This document shows positions 1 through 6,134 of a stretch of DNA of 56,386 nucleotides, piece after piece (within the stretch, counting starts at the first letter, position 1; each line of letters begins with the position of its first letter). Both the position numbers and the translations under genes were made by a program. The notes below the pieces were generated by a model. The model was not told the origin of the DNA. It made no database searches and was given only the letters and a program-made list of their open reading frames with translations. The stretch is from a virus: positions 1 through 56,386 of the IMG/VR virus record IMGVR_UViG_3300020465_000021. One strand, 5' to 3'.

Positions 1-114
1 AAGGGTGATCTTGAGTATGTACATTATTCATGGGGTGGTGGAGATAGTTTAGATCGTGAGAGAGTCAGAGATATTATTCTTGAGCAATCCCAATTCACAC
101 TACAAGGAGTTTAA
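1..114 (+). CDS. Partial CDS, C-terminus of an unknown protein
   Basis: An open frame runs from the first base to a TAA at 112-114 and gives 37 residues, including YVHYSWGGGDSLDRERVRDI. The start lies outside the window. The stop is 2 bases before the next ATG, matching the tight tiling of the genes that follow, which is the main support that it is real. The fragment is mixed charged with no motif I recognise, so no function is offered. Confidence 0.55.
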   Translation, partial: KGDLEYVHYSWGGGDSLDRERVRDIILEQSQFTLQGV

Positions 115-116
115 TC

Positions 117-347
117 ATGTACGTTTCAGAATCATTTGGAAGACATTTCTGGGTTGATGAAGAGGATCAATTCAGGTCAGCAGGTAGTTTCATTGATGGC
201 ACTGCTGATATGGACAATGCAGATTATGTATCAGACTGGGAAGAGTGGGAAGGAGTAGATTTTGATTTACTGTTTGCCATTTACAGAACAGAACTTCACA
301 ACAAGTGGAGTCATGCAAATTCACTTTCATTTCAGGGGGCACGATGA
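117..347 (+). CDS. Small acidic hypothetical protein
   Basis: A 76-residue acidic protein, rich in Asp, Glu and Trp in its middle (around DWEEWEGVDFDLLF). It starts 2 bases after the upstream stop, behind a good ribosome binding site: AGGAG at 105-109 within the 13-base leader AGGAGTTTAATCA. Its TGA overlaps the ATG of the next gene in an ATGA arrangement, pointing to translational coupling. No domain is recognised. Small acidic proteins tiled like this are common in the early or accessory regions of T4-like cyanophages, but the role is unknown. Confidence 0.7.
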   Translation: MYVSESFGRHFWVDEEDQFRSAGSFIDGTADMDNADYVSDWEEWEGVDFDLLFAIYRTELHNKWSHANSLSFQGAR

Positions 348-556
348 AACTATTAGTTACAGAGATTGAGTTTGACTTTGATGAGGAATGGATCTCCAAA
401 GATGAGAGAATCGAAGTAACACAAGATGCTTTAGGTATCTGGGAAGTTGATGATGAGGATGAGTTGGTTGATAAGATAAGTGACCAGACAGGATGGTGTA
501 TCAGGTCGATTGATTACACCGAAAATTTAATTCACCCACTTACTTCATACAAATAG
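344..556 (+). CDS. Small acidic hypothetical protein
   Basis: A 70-residue protein beginning MKLLVTEIEFDFDEEW. The ATG at 344 is chosen over one 39 bases upstream because it makes a 4-base ATGA overlap with the preceding gene and is preceded by a G-rich stretch (CAGGGGGCACG). Very acidic, with two predicted beta-like stretches and a WEVDDEDELVDKISDQTGWCI segment. No recognised family. The TAG stop overlaps the first bases of the ribosome binding site of the next gene, so the three genes are almost certainly one transcript. Confidence 0.7.
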   Translation: MKLLVTEIEFDFDEEWISKDERIEVTQDALGIWEVDDEDELVDKISDQTGWCIRSIDYTENLIHPLTSYK

Positions 557-568
557 GAGTTTAATCAA

Positions 569-832
569 ATGAACAAAAGTAAAATCAAACGACTTGAAAA
601 GGACATTGCTTATTGCATTGATGATCTCAATCTAGGCAATGAAGAGATAGGTGAGATTCTCAGATGTTGTGAGAGACTCGGAGTGGCAGTTGAGCAGTTC
701 TGTGAAGAGTTTGTTTTCATCTGCATAGATGATGAGGGTAATGAGGATGTAGAGGCATTGGGAAGGGTACATGATGATTCATATCTTAATATTGCAGAGT
801 TCAATTCACTTTACTGGGAGGGAAACCAATGA
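569..832 (+). CDS. Small acidic hypothetical protein
   Basis: An 87-residue protein with a basic N-terminus (MNKSKIKRLEKDI) and an acidic remainder containing three Cys residues in CIDDLN, ILRCCERL and EQFCEEF contexts. The spacing does not form a clear zinc site. It has the same leader as the gene at 117: AGGAGTTTAATCA at 555-567, 1 base before the ATG. Its TGA overlaps the next ATG by 4 bases. No family recognised. The helical N-terminal half suggests a small globular or partner-binding protein, which is only inference. Confidence 0.7.
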   Translation: MNKSKIKRLEKDIAYCIDDLNLGNEEIGEILRCCERLGVAVEQFCEEFVFICIDDEGNEDVEALGRVHDDSYLNIAEFNSLYWEGNQ

Positions 833-1005
833 CACTTAAGACCTATCGCATCTTTGCTAAACGTGAGGAGTATTATTGCACTGAGGTTGAAGCAAGGAAT
901 GAAGAAGAGGCATGGGAACAGTACAATGAATGTGACTGTATTGACTGGGAACCACTCTTAGAGGGTGGAGACTTTGAATCATACGATATTGAGGAGGCAG
1001 AGTGA
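829..1005 (+). CDS. Short acidic hypothetical protein
   Basis: A 58-residue ORF starting MTLKTYRIFAKREEYYCTEV and ending in an acidic GGDFESYDIEEAE tail. The ATG overlaps the previous stop (ATGA) and lies behind GGGAGGG (816-822), a strong ribosome binding site. The pattern beta strand, then EARNEEEAWEQYNE helix, resembles small phage proteins in which an EA..EEEAW segment pairs with an N-terminal strand (RIFA/YRVYAxA-type), often annotated only as conserved hypothetical. The stop overlaps the next ATG by one base. Confidence 0.68.
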   Translation: MTLKTYRIFAKREEYYCTEVEARNEEEAWEQYNECDCIDWEPLLEGGDFESYDIEEAE

Positions 1006-1211
1006 TGACTAAACCAAAGCATGTAGTTTGCCTAACCGAAGAACAAATCTCTACAGTATTATATGTTTTAGAGGGGTATATTAACCCTTCTGATGATTAT
1101 GCTTATGATCCTGATTTTAGAGAGGATATTGATAACATATTCAAAGAACTGGAAACAGTCTCCGATAACATTAACAAACCCGAAGTTTTCATTCCTAATT
1201 TCCATGACTAA
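1005..1211 (+). CDS. Small hypothetical protein
   Basis: A 68-residue protein starting MTKPKHVVCLTEEQISTVLY. The ATG at 1005 overlaps the last base of the previous stop (TGATG); a GTG three bases earlier is the alternative. The composition suggests an N-terminal helix (LTEEQISTVLYVLEGY) and a second one (DPDFREDIDNIFKELETV). LTEEQ..TVLY..E.Y is a helix pattern seen in many small phage proteins without known function. It overlaps the next gene by 8 bases. Confidence 0.65.
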   Translation: MTKPKHVVCLTEEQISTVLYVLEGYINPSDDYAYDPDFREDIDNIFKELETVSDNINKPEVFIPNFHD

Positions 1212-1482
1212 AGTTCCATTTGATTTTGACTACAACGTAACATTCAATGTATTGGATGTAGTATCTGAATTCTATCCAGCACTGAGTGAGGATGAGAGAC
1301 AGACCATTGCCTATGAGGTGGTAAAGAATTATGATTACTCAATTACCTTTGAGGATCTACTCACACCCATTAGAGAGGCAGCAGCAGACAATGGCATATT
1401 CCTTGAGGGTAAGGATGGAGTAGTAGAGTCAGAGGATAACATTTATGTATTAAACACCCCCAAATCTGCATTGTTTAAATGA
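1204..1482 (+). CDS. Small acidic hypothetical protein
   Basis: A 92-residue protein; the start at 1204 (MTKVPFDFDYNVTFNVLDVV) is chosen because it overlaps the preceding gene by only 8 bases, whereas an upstream in-frame ATG at 1093 would overlap it by more than 100. The protein is mostly helical and acidic, with LSEDERQTIAYEVVKNYDYSI and FEDLLTPIREAAADNGI segments and no Cys or His pattern. It ends in ATGA with the next gene. Function unknown. Confidence 0.65.
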   Translation: MTKVPFDFDYNVTFNVLDVVSEFYPALSEDERQTIAYEVVKNYDYSITFEDLLTPIREAAADNGIFLEGKDGVVESEDNIYVLNTPKSALFK

Positions 1483-1664
1483 TCACTACAACAGTATCTT
1501 TCGCACCCATTACTAAACGTGCCCGATGTGGTAGAGGAGGGAAACATATTATGTGTCCCAACTGCTCATCAATTTCAAAGGTCTATCATTTTTCTTGGTC
1601 TGCAATCGTCTGCCAGCAATGTGATACTGCCATAGACAAACTACATTGGAGTATTGAACAATGA
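1479..1664 (+). CDS. Small zinc-ribbon-like protein
   Basis: A 61-residue basic protein with two CxxC knuckles, CPNC near residue 26 and CQQC near residue 45, separated by about 16 residues containing aromatic positions. This is the layout of a small zinc ribbon, expected to bind one zinc ion. An additional lone Cys sits at about residue 17. Zinc ribbons of this size in phages bind nucleic acid or a protein partner such as RNA polymerase, but nothing here identifies the target. It overlaps both neighbours by ATGA junctions. The zinc site is directly visible; the role is not. Confidence 0.65.
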   Translation: MITTTVSFAPITKRARCGRGGKHIMCPNCSSISKVYHFSWSAIVCQQCDTAIDKLHWSIEQ

Positions 1665-1741
1665 TCTTACAGTTCCTATCAATCATTTTAATATCTTGTA
1701 TCTTACTTACATTCTATCTTAAATTCTATGATCCGAGATGA
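1661..1741 (+). CDS. 26-residue single-membrane-span peptide
   Basis: A very short ORF (MILQFLSIILISCILLTFYL then KFYDPR). It is one hydrophobic helix of about 20 residues with a basic C-terminus, so it would insert in the membrane with the C-terminus in the cytoplasm. It is kept despite its size because its start and stop make exact ATGA overlaps with both neighbours in a fully tiled operon, and GGAG lies about 10 bases before the ATG. Phage micro-membrane peptides sometimes modulate host membrane enzymes or lysis; no specific role can be claimed. Confidence 0.5.
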   Translation: MILQFLSIILISCILLTFYLKFYDPR

Positions 1742-1872
1742 GGAAAGCGATTTTTTTTAAACCCCTTGTGACCTTTATACTGGGCATGAGTCTGGTCATT
1801 GCATATAACTGTTATGCAAATCGAACCGCAGATGATCTATGGTACTTAGAAAGTGCCTATAACATACATTGA
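1738..1872 (+). CDS. 44-residue signal-peptide-like small protein
   Basis: The ORF begins MRKAIFFKPLVTFILGMSLV, followed by IAYNCYANRTADDLWYLESA. A positively charged start, a hydrophobic core of about 15 residues and a YNCYA stretch look like a secretory signal, possibly with a lipobox-like Cys at residue 25, followed by a short polar exported tail. It overlaps the previous stop by ATGA, and its TGA is inside the TTGACA of the promoter at 1869. Function unknown; together with the 26-residue peptide just upstream it forms a two-gene membrane pair. Confidence 0.5.
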   Translation: MRKAIFFKPLVTFILGMSLVIAYNCYANRTADDLWYLESAYNIH

Positions 1873-1897
1873 CATAAGCAGTCAAATGTATTATAAT
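1869..1897 (+). promoter_or_regulatory. Consensus sigma70 promoter
   Basis: TTGACA at 1869-1874 and TATAAT at 1892-1897 are separated by exactly 17 bases, a full match to the bacterial housekeeping consensus. The -35 box contains the TGA stop of the upstream gene. It would start transcription near 1904 and drive the genes from 1924 onward, so this is probably a host-polymerase (early) promoter. Confidence 0.8.
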
Positions 1898-1923
1898 TAC
1901 TTACAATAACTCTTAGATTTCTA

Positions 1924-2091
1924 ATGTCCGAAACAACATTATACAGAATCGAAGAACTGGCAACAAGTGATTGGACAGTTCTACCCGATAATTGCACTCA
2001 ACTCACAAAGGAACAAGCAAAGGCACGATTAGATGAATTAATCCTTGAAGGATATAATCCAAATCGCCTGAGAGTTCGAGTAGATGTATGA
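1924..2091 (+). CDS. Conserved small phage hypothetical protein
   Basis: A 55-residue protein (MSETTLYRIEELATSDWTVL, then PDNCTQLTKEQAKARLDELI). From memory, short proteins of the pattern LYRIEELAT..W......C..LTKEQ....L..LI.EG.NP..L are common in T4-like cyanophages without assigned function. It is the first gene after the consensus promoter at 1869-1897, with a leader of roughly 20 bases and no strong Shine-Dalgarno. It overlaps the next gene by 8 bases. Confidence 0.7.
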   Translation: MSETTLYRIEELATSDWTVLPDNCTQLTKEQAKARLDELILEGYNPNRLRVRVDV

Positions 2092-2425
2092 ACCCGAAGT
2101 TGATGATTATGTCATTTGGGAACGTGAGTGCTGGAACGGAGAACATGTAGATGAAGGATGGGTGTATTTCAAGGGAGATCCAGTAGATAATACACAAAGA
2201 GAAAAAGAGGGATGGAATACGACTGAGAGGTATATTACCATAGAGACTGGTATTCGATTGAAACCAAAATGCTCTGTGGGAAAGAATGATGCTCATAAGT
2301 ATATCCATACTTTACTGCTTTGTTATGAATCACAATGGAAAGATTTGAAATTCATAAAAAAACGTAAGCATAAGGAAGTACAGCATTATTCAGAGTATGA
2401 TGATGTATCAGGGAATGAAGCATGA
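2084..2425 (+). CDS. Hypothetical protein
   Basis: A 113-residue protein with an aromatic acidic N-terminus (MYEPEVDDYVIWERECWNGE) and a basic C-terminal half (KFIKKRKHKEVQHY). The pattern of V.W....EGWVYF.G.P and RYITIETGI suggests a small beta barrel, which I recall as a conserved hypothetical in cyanophages. It overlaps the preceding gene by 8 bases and the following oxygenase by 4 bases (ATGA), so it is translated in the same operon. Confidence 0.7.
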   Translation: MYEPEVDDYVIWERECWNGEHVDEGWVYFKGDPVDNTQREKEGWNTTERYITIETGIRLKPKCSVGKNDAHKYIHTLLLCYESQWKDLKFIKKRKHKEVQHYSEYDDVSGNEA

Positions 2426-2991
2426 AAAGTGAGTGGGCAATATACAGAGAACTATTCACACCTAAAGAGTGTGATAGTATTATAGAACGTGCCTATCAAA
2501 ATGAGTTTGAGGATAGTACAGTTGGTAATGCGATCTATGGTAATCAAAAGATAGATCCTGATTATCGGAAGAGTAGAATACAATGGATGGGAAGAGATCA
2601 ATATGAGGATGTATTTGATAAGTTATGGAAACATACAATAGATGTCAATCAGGAATTTTTTGGTGTTCATATTGATTTTCTTCCTTCCTTACAATTTACT
2701 GAATATGATGAATCGTATGAGGGTGAGTTTAAACATCACAATGATATGATATGGATGACAGATAATGACAGACATCGCAAATTAAGTTGTATCATACATT
2801 TAACAGATCCTAGTGAGTTTGAAGGATGCCAATTAAATGTAGAATCCGAAAGTGGTGATTTTCCTTTTGAGGTGACAACTCGTGGTACAGTTGTATGGTT
2901 CCCTGCAATGAGAACACACTGGGTGACACCTATTACCAAAGGTCGAAGGAATAGTGTTGTATGTTGGTTTGAAGGTCCAAAATGGAGATAG
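2422..2991 (+). CDS. 2-oxoglutarate/Fe(II)-dependent oxygenase (PKHD-type)
   Basis: A 189-residue enzyme of the prolyl-4-hydroxylase-like 2OG/Fe(II) superfamily, which couples decarboxylation of 2-oxoglutarate to hydroxylation of a substrate. The iron ligands are visible as HxD (H106-N-D108, in the FKHHNDM segment) and a distal His166 in MRTHWVTP. Arg176 in GRRNSV is positioned to bind the 2OG carboxylate. LSCIIHLTDPSEFEGCQL is the usual jelly-roll strand before the distal motif. T4-like cyanophages often carry such enzymes; their substrates are unknown. It overlaps the cupin gene downstream by 10 bases. Family assignment is strong, substrate unknown. Confidence 0.9.
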   Translation: MKSEWAIYRELFTPKECDSIIERAYQNEFEDSTVGNAIYGNQKIDPDYRKSRIQWMGRDQYEDVFDKLWKHTIDVNQEFFGVHIDFLPSLQFTEYDESYEGEFKHHNDMIWMTDNDRHRKLSCIIHLTDPSEFEGCQLNVESESGDFPFEVTTRGTVVWFPAMRTHWVTPITKGRRNSVVCWFEGPKWR

Positions 2992-3317
2992 TCGAAAGAT
3001 CATGGGGTCACTATAAAGTATTATACACAGGTGATGGATTTAAGGTGAAAGAATTAGTGATTAATCCTCATAGTTCCTTATCAATGCAAAAGCACCAATA
3101 TAGAAGTGAAACATGGAGTATAGTTTCAGGTGATGCAGAGGTACTATTGGGTACTGACAACAAATTAAAATTAACAAAAGAAGAAAGTATTTTTATTCCC
3201 ATTAACACTTGGCACAAAGGAATGAACAATACAGATAAACCAGCACATATAATTGAAATATGGCGAGGGACAAATCTAACAGAAGATGATATTGAAAGAA
3301 AGAGGTTAATAATGTGA
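2982..3317 (+). CDS. Cupin, mannose-6-phosphate isomerase type II-like domain
   Basis: A 111-residue single-domain cupin. The sequence follows the C-terminal isomerase domain of bifunctional mannose-1-phosphate guanylyltransferase/mannose-6-phosphate isomerase: RSWGHYKVL at the start, KVKELVINPHSSLSMQKHQY (metal His38), the RSETWSIVSGDAEV strand pair and the second cupin motif IPINTWHKG (His78). The guanylyltransferase half is absent, so this is a stand-alone isomerase-like domain that may interconvert fructose- and mannose-6-phosphate or act on a related sugar. Adjacent to the oxygenase, it may serve a sugar-modification step; that link is inference. Confidence 0.85.
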   Translation: MEIVERSWGHYKVLYTGDGFKVKELVINPHSSLSMQKHQYRSETWSIVSGDAEVLLGTDNKLKLTKEESIFIPINTWHKGMNNTDKPAHIIEIWRGTNLTEDDIERKRLIM

Positions 3318-3472
3318 TTACTTACTTACCAAGTAGATGGAATAAAGGAATTGATCTTATACACATTGATCTAAGAACCCAAGAACAAAAATGGGATTCA
3401 ATCAATAGACAGATCAAATTTAACTTACATGCTAATTATTGTATTGATACATTATGGTATCTTCAACAGTAA
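3314..3472 (+). CDS. Small hypothetical protein with GTG start
   Basis: A 52-residue frame, starting at GTG 3314 (VITYLPSRWNKGIDLIHIDL), which overlaps the cupin stop as GTGA, and ending with TAA at 3470-3472. There is no ATG option, so it rests on the coupling overlap and uninterrupted coding-like composition. It ends 10 bases into the convergent GIY-YIG gene on the other strand. No family recognised. A C-terminal WYLQQ and a helical middle are all that can be said. Confidence 0.45.
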   Translation: MITYLPSRWNKGIDLIHIDLRTQEQKWDSINRQIKFNLHANYCIDTLWYLQQ

Positions 3473-4494
3473 TACCATTTGTACCCATAAGCATGACACC
3501 ACTTAGGTGAATGAATGTTCTTATGTATGTTTGAAACAGCAGTTCTATCACCTTCTCCCTTAACATAATAGGAGGCACTACTTAAACTATCAAAGTATAA
3601 TACCTTAGTACCTAATCCCTTTTCTACTGCCTTCACTTTTTTCTTTCTTTCTTCAGCACTCTTTTTACCTAAAGCACTATAATATTCAAATCCTCTATTC
3701 TTATCAGTAACTTTAATATGGTTACGTGATACTTTCCTAGTACCGTCAAAGCGAAATAACCACCATCTCTTACAATGTACTTTTGCAGTGCGTGGTGAAT
3801 CTAATGATGTTTTAACATTAGCATTGGTATATCTATTACCCTCTATCTCTTCAGCACAATCCGCCTGACATTCCCATTCCTTATATTCGCCACTATCAAT
3901 GTGATAACCATATATTCTACATCTTATTCTAACCTGTTTATCTTTCCATTCTTTTAATTGTTCTCCTTTCCATGTCCATCTATAACCATGTGATTGAAAT
4001 ACCTTATTATTACAACATGCTCTAATACCATTTCTTTCACTCCTTTTAGGATTACGACCTAATGTTTCTAATGCAGCAACACCCATAGTATCATAATCAC
4101 ATATGTAATTACCCTCTAATGTATAACAACTAACAGCACGACTCTTAGGATGATTACTCCATTGCTTTGGATCTTTCTTTACACCCTCACCACCGAATGT
4201 AGCATTATATCCTTTATAGTAAGTATCGTATTCAGTTATGTAATGTGATTCTCTTTCATCTACTATATCATCCTTACATTCTTCTAATACTCTAAACTTA
4301 AAGTTCTCTACTCCATACTTACGCAATGCACGTATAATAGGCATATTACGAACACGAGAGTATGATACTGTATTCTCTTTATGCTTAGAGTGGTAAATAT
4401 GCTCTTTCCATCTATCATAAGGATTATCTTTACTTGTCTTTCCGATGTAATGTTTTGAATTGATTTTGTTTGTAATTGAGTAGATGTATGCCAT
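3463..4494 (-). CDS. GIY-YIG homing endonuclease
   Basis: A 343-residue protein. The start at 4494 (MAYIYSITNKINSKHYIGKT) places the GIY-YIG pair as IYSI...YIGKT at the very N-terminus, as usual. DRWKEHI and a catalytic-type acidic region (ECKDDIVDERESHYI, with the Glu common to the family) follow at about residues 85-100, and NATFGGEG at 113-120. The rest contains at least two modules resembling the NUMOD1/intron-endonuclease DNA-binding type (GIRACCNNKVFQSHGYRW near 190 and a similar ending AYGYKWYYC). Upstream in-frame codons are hydrophobic and unrelated and were excluded. It is the only long minus-strand gene here, as expected of a mobile free-standing endonuclease. Confidence 0.88.
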   Translation of the reverse strand: MAYIYSITNKINSKHYIGKTSKDNPYDRWKEHIYHSKHKENTVSYSRVRNMPIIRALRKYGVENFKFRVLEECKDDIVDERESHYITEYDTYYKGYNATFGGEGVKKDPKQWSNHPKSRAVSCYTLEGNYICDYDTMGVAALETLGRNPKRSERNGIRACCNNKVFQSHGYRWTWKGEQLKEWKDKQVRIRCRIYGYHIDSGEYKEWECQADCAEEIEGNRYTNANVKTSLDSPRTAKVHCKRWWLFRFDGTRKVSRNHIKVTDKNRGFEYYSALGKKSAEERKKKVKAVEKGLGTKVLYFDSLSSASYYVKGEGDRTAVSNIHKNIHSPKWCHAYGYKWYYC

Positions 4495-4689
4495 AAAGTA
4501 GGGGAAAGGGGATAGAATTAAATATAAGTGTGTATTATGTATAAAGTTTAGCGTAAAGATTGTTACGTTTCTTAAAAGGGTAGTATCCTTGAGTATCTTT
4601 TTAAACTCTTCTGATACTTGTGAGTTTAGCGAGCGTAGCATGAACCGAGCGAATTGTCAAGTATCAGGATCGCTCAGAAATCTCAGGGG

Positions 4690-4718
4690 TTGCGGTTTTC
4701 GTATTTTCGTGGTATAAT
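4690..4718 (+). promoter_or_regulatory. Sigma70-like promoter facing the palindromic repeats
   Basis: TTGCGG (4690-4695) and a perfect TATAAT (4713-4718) are separated by exactly 17 bases. The predicted start near 4725 is 13 bases before the first ATCTCGACTAGAT repeat, and no gene starts until 5072. The transcript would therefore have a noncoding leader of more than 300 bases or be a noncoding RNA. Confidence 0.6.
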
Positions 4719-4737
4719 ATTCTTATATTCGTGGGTG

Positions 4738-4889
4738 ATCTCGACTAGATTTGTGCGTTGTTAGTTTCGTACATAATCTCGACTAGATTACACCTGCAAT
4801 ATACACATATCATATATCATATATTATCTCGACTAGATACACCTGCAAGTATCATACATCATATCGCATACATATAATCTCGACGAGAT
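4738..4889. repeat. Four spaced palindromic repeats, ATCTCGACTAGAT
   Basis: Identical copies lie at 4738-4750, 4776-4788 and 4826-4838. A variant, ATCTCGACGAGAT, at 4877-4889 is a complete palindrome around the central A. The arms are ATCT/AGAT. Copies 2 and 3 are also followed by ACACCTGCAA, and a degenerate fifth piece (CAACTAGATTTCTCTGCAA) lies at 4913-4931. Spacings are 38, 50 and 51 bases. The symmetry suits a dimeric protein operator; hairpins in RNA are the alternative. Confidence 0.75.
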
Positions 4890-4993
4890 ATGCGAGCATA
4901 CGTATACACATGCAACTAGATTTCTCTGCAAATATATACATTTCGTAACATACATCATTATACATACATATATACTACTGTACATCATGTCAT

Positions 4994-5015
4994 GTGACAC
5001 TATGCGTAGCGTCAC
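4994..5015. repeat. Imperfect hairpin
   Basis: GTGAC at 4994 and GTCAC near 5015 form the outer stem and CTA/TAG the inner stem around TGCG, with one A-C mismatch. There is no T-run after it, so it is not a terminator. It is just upstream of the -35 box at 5019 and could mark an operator or the end of the upstream RNA. Confidence 0.45.
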
Positions 5016-5018
5016 ACG

Positions 5019-5047
5019 TTGCATATTACGCACATTCGTGTTATAAT
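5019..5047 (+). promoter_or_regulatory. Sigma70-like promoter for the gene at 5072
   Basis: TTGCAT (5019-5024) and TATAAT (5042-5047) are separated by 17 bases. The ATG at 5072 is 24 bases downstream of the -10 box, leaving a short leader without a clear Shine-Dalgarno. Confidence 0.65.
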
Positions 5048-5071
5048 CAACCTAGTTAATACTTCTCAATT

Positions 5072-5215
5072 ATGTATGATTACGATGCCGAATTCGTATG
5101 GGAATATGATTACTCATGTCATGATTACCTTGAAGAAAGTAATACATTCGATGAAGATTACGCAAGAGATGATAACAACAATTATCAAGAACTTGCATAC
5201 CGTCATTTTGCATAA
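5072..5215 (+). CDS. 47-residue acidic Tyr/Asp-rich protein
   Basis: The ORF starts MYDYDAEFVWEYDYSCHDYL and continues with acidic and Asn-rich residues to QELAYRHFA. About a third of its residues are Asp, Glu or Tyr, so it is strongly negative. It has its own promoter (5019-5047) and is followed by a hairpin terminator (5257-5290), so it is a complete small transcription unit. Small acidic phage proteins often mimic DNA or bind basic host proteins. That is only a possibility; no homologue is recognised. Confidence 0.6.
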   Translation: MYDYDAEFVWEYDYSCHDYLEESNTFDEDYARDDNNNYQELAYRHFA

Positions 5216-5256
5216 CCCATTATAATTCGTTTTTAAAAGTATAAACAATTCGTGTG

Positions 5257-5290
5257 CCAGTTGCGTGAGTGGATCGCAGCTGGAATTTTT
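5257..5290 (+). terminator. Probable intrinsic terminator
   Basis: CCAGTTGCG (5257-5265) pairs with CGCAGCTGG (5275-5283) with one T-G wobble and a 9-base loop, then AATTTTT. It ends the unit containing the gene at 5072. GTGCCAGTTG recurs about 55 bases later, in the leader of the next gene. Confidence 0.6.
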
Positions 5291-5384
5291 GGTGTCTGGG
5301 TGCCAGTTGATAAAGTGTCACATATTTTTCCCATTCGTGCCTAAAATCGATTATATTACAAATGTCCCACGGATTTCACCCCTT

Positions 5385-5621
5385 ATGAGATTACAATCTT
5401 CTGGAAATGGTTCAATGATTGTTGACTTCTACCCGACTAAATCTTGGATTGATAGTCACATTTTTGAAGATAAGTTTCTTAAGGTTCTAACATTTAGTGG
5501 CGAAACTATGGTAAAGAAAGTTGTTAGTCACGCTGAGATGATTGAAGAGATTAGTTCTTACTTTCTCCACAATTACACTGCTATTGCTAACAACACCCTT
5601 CCACAATTCATTCGTTCTTAA
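5385..5621 (+). CDS. Hypothetical protein
   Basis: The ATG at 5385 gives 78 residues (MRLQSSGNGSMIVDFYPTKS...). A longer frame back to a GTG at 5265 is rejected because it would begin inside the terminator stem. The protein has an N-terminal beta-like region and a C-terminal helix (VSHAEMIEEISSYFLHNYTA). No family is recognised. Its TAA is followed immediately by the next ATG (TAAATG), so the two are probably co-translated. Confidence 0.6.
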   Translation: MRLQSSGNGSMIVDFYPTKSWIDSHIFEDKFLKVLTFSGETMVKKVVSHAEMIEEISSYFLHNYTAIANNTLPQFIRS

Positions 5622-5789
5622 ATGTCACAAACTGTTCGTTCCCTAAGTATCACTGAAGCAGAGGAAACTGTCCTCGTTGAAATGATACAATACTTCAACG
5701 ATTTGGGTTGGATTAATGACACAAACGTTGATGAATATGACTCCCTATGTGAAAAGATATGCGAACCTGCATTTTGGGAGTATTCGTGA
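5622..5789 (+). CDS. Small acidic hypothetical protein
   Basis: A 55-residue ORF (MSQTVRSLSITEAEETVLVE, then MIQYFNDLGWINDTNVDEYD). It begins on the base after the upstream stop. A helical N-terminal half and an acidic middle precede CEKICEPAFWEYS. From memory, short proteins of this shape with LT.AE...L...I occur in marine phages, but I cannot name one. It is followed by the first of the series of GC-rich terminators at 5811. Confidence 0.6.
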   Translation: MSQTVRSLSITEAEETVLVEMIQYFNDLGWINDTNVDEYDSLCEKICEPAFWEYS

Positions 5790-5810
5790 CAATCCACAAA
5801 CTGTCACATA

Positions 5811-5833
5811 AGAACCCCACGGGGTTCTTTTTT
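5811..5833 (+). terminator. Intrinsic terminator (cassette copy 1)
   Basis: AGAACCCC-AC-GGGGTTCT followed by a T-run. Five bases later comes TATATT and a leader TAAGAAAGTACCAAACAGGA ahead of the gene at 5869. The hairpin is nearly identical to the one at 7266-7289. Confidence 0.85.
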
Positions 5834-5868
5834 CGTGTATATTAAGAAAGTACCAAACAGGATTTATC

Positions 5869-6123
5869 ATGAACGGTTGGAAAAACTACGAAACCTGGAA
5901 CGTTTCTCTTTGGATACAAAATGACGAAACCCTTTACAGACTAGCACTTGCCACGGCAGGATTTCAAACTTTCGTTAATGAAATGCGTGAGTGGGGATGT
6001 GATGAAACACAAGACGGGGTAAAATGGGTTGATGCCGATTACTCCGAAGTTCAAAGCATGTTCAATGAGATGAAAGCTACCACCGATTTCCACCACTGGA
6101 AGTCTGCACTGGTCAGTTTCTAA
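5869..6123 (+). CDS. DUF7249-like conserved protein
   Basis: An 84-residue protein with the highly recognisable opening NGWKNYETWNVSLWIQNDET, a signature (NYETWNV.LW..N) shared by small proteins of many phages and cyanobacteria, now filed as a domain of unknown function (I believe DUF7249). The rest is helical, with W-rich positions. No enzymatic motif is visible. It sits alone between two terminators, with its own leader and a CAGGA ribosome binding site. The family label is from memory; the function is unknown. Confidence 0.75.
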   Translation: MNGWKNYETWNVSLWIQNDETLYRLALATAGFQTFVNEMREWGCDETQDGVKWVDADYSEVQSMFNEMKATTDFHHWKSALVSF

Positions 6124-6134
6124 ACTGTCACACT

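Larger units (their letters stand above)
4495..5071. other. Gene-free region with repeats and promoters
   Basis: No credible coding region lies between the endonuclease and the gene at 5072. The left part (4495-4680) has no recognisable element on the plus strand. On the minus strand TTGACA occurs 17 bases before a weak TACGCT, a doubtful promoter for the endonuclease. The right part has a plus-strand sigma70-like promoter (4690-4718), four palindromic repeats (4738-4889), AT-rich CATA/TATA runs, a hairpin (4994-5015) and a second promoter (5019-5047). Confidence 0.7.

Noticed and set aside
4495-4641. N-terminal extension of the GIY-YIG protein to 4641
   Set aside because: The extra 49 residues are hydrophobic with no family match, while the GIY motif belongs at the extreme N-terminus, which fits the start at 4494.
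4639-4662. Minus-strand TTGACA with 17-base spacing to TACGCT as the endonuclease promoter
   Set aside because: The -10 matches at only three of six positions and lies over 140 bases from the start codon.
4738-4889. Reading the ATCTCGACTAGAT repeats as a mini-CRISPR
   Set aside because: The repeats are only 13 bases, palindromic and irregularly spaced by 25-38 bases, without a leader or cas gene.
4833-5033. Minus-strand ORF across the repeat region
   Set aside because: It is a product of CATA/TATA repeats, with Tyr, Met and Cys runs and no ribosome binding site.
5265-5384. GTG start at 5265 for the gene ending at 5621
   Set aside because: The GTG is inside the stem of the terminator at 5257-5290, and the added residues are Cys/Phe-rich and not coding-like.
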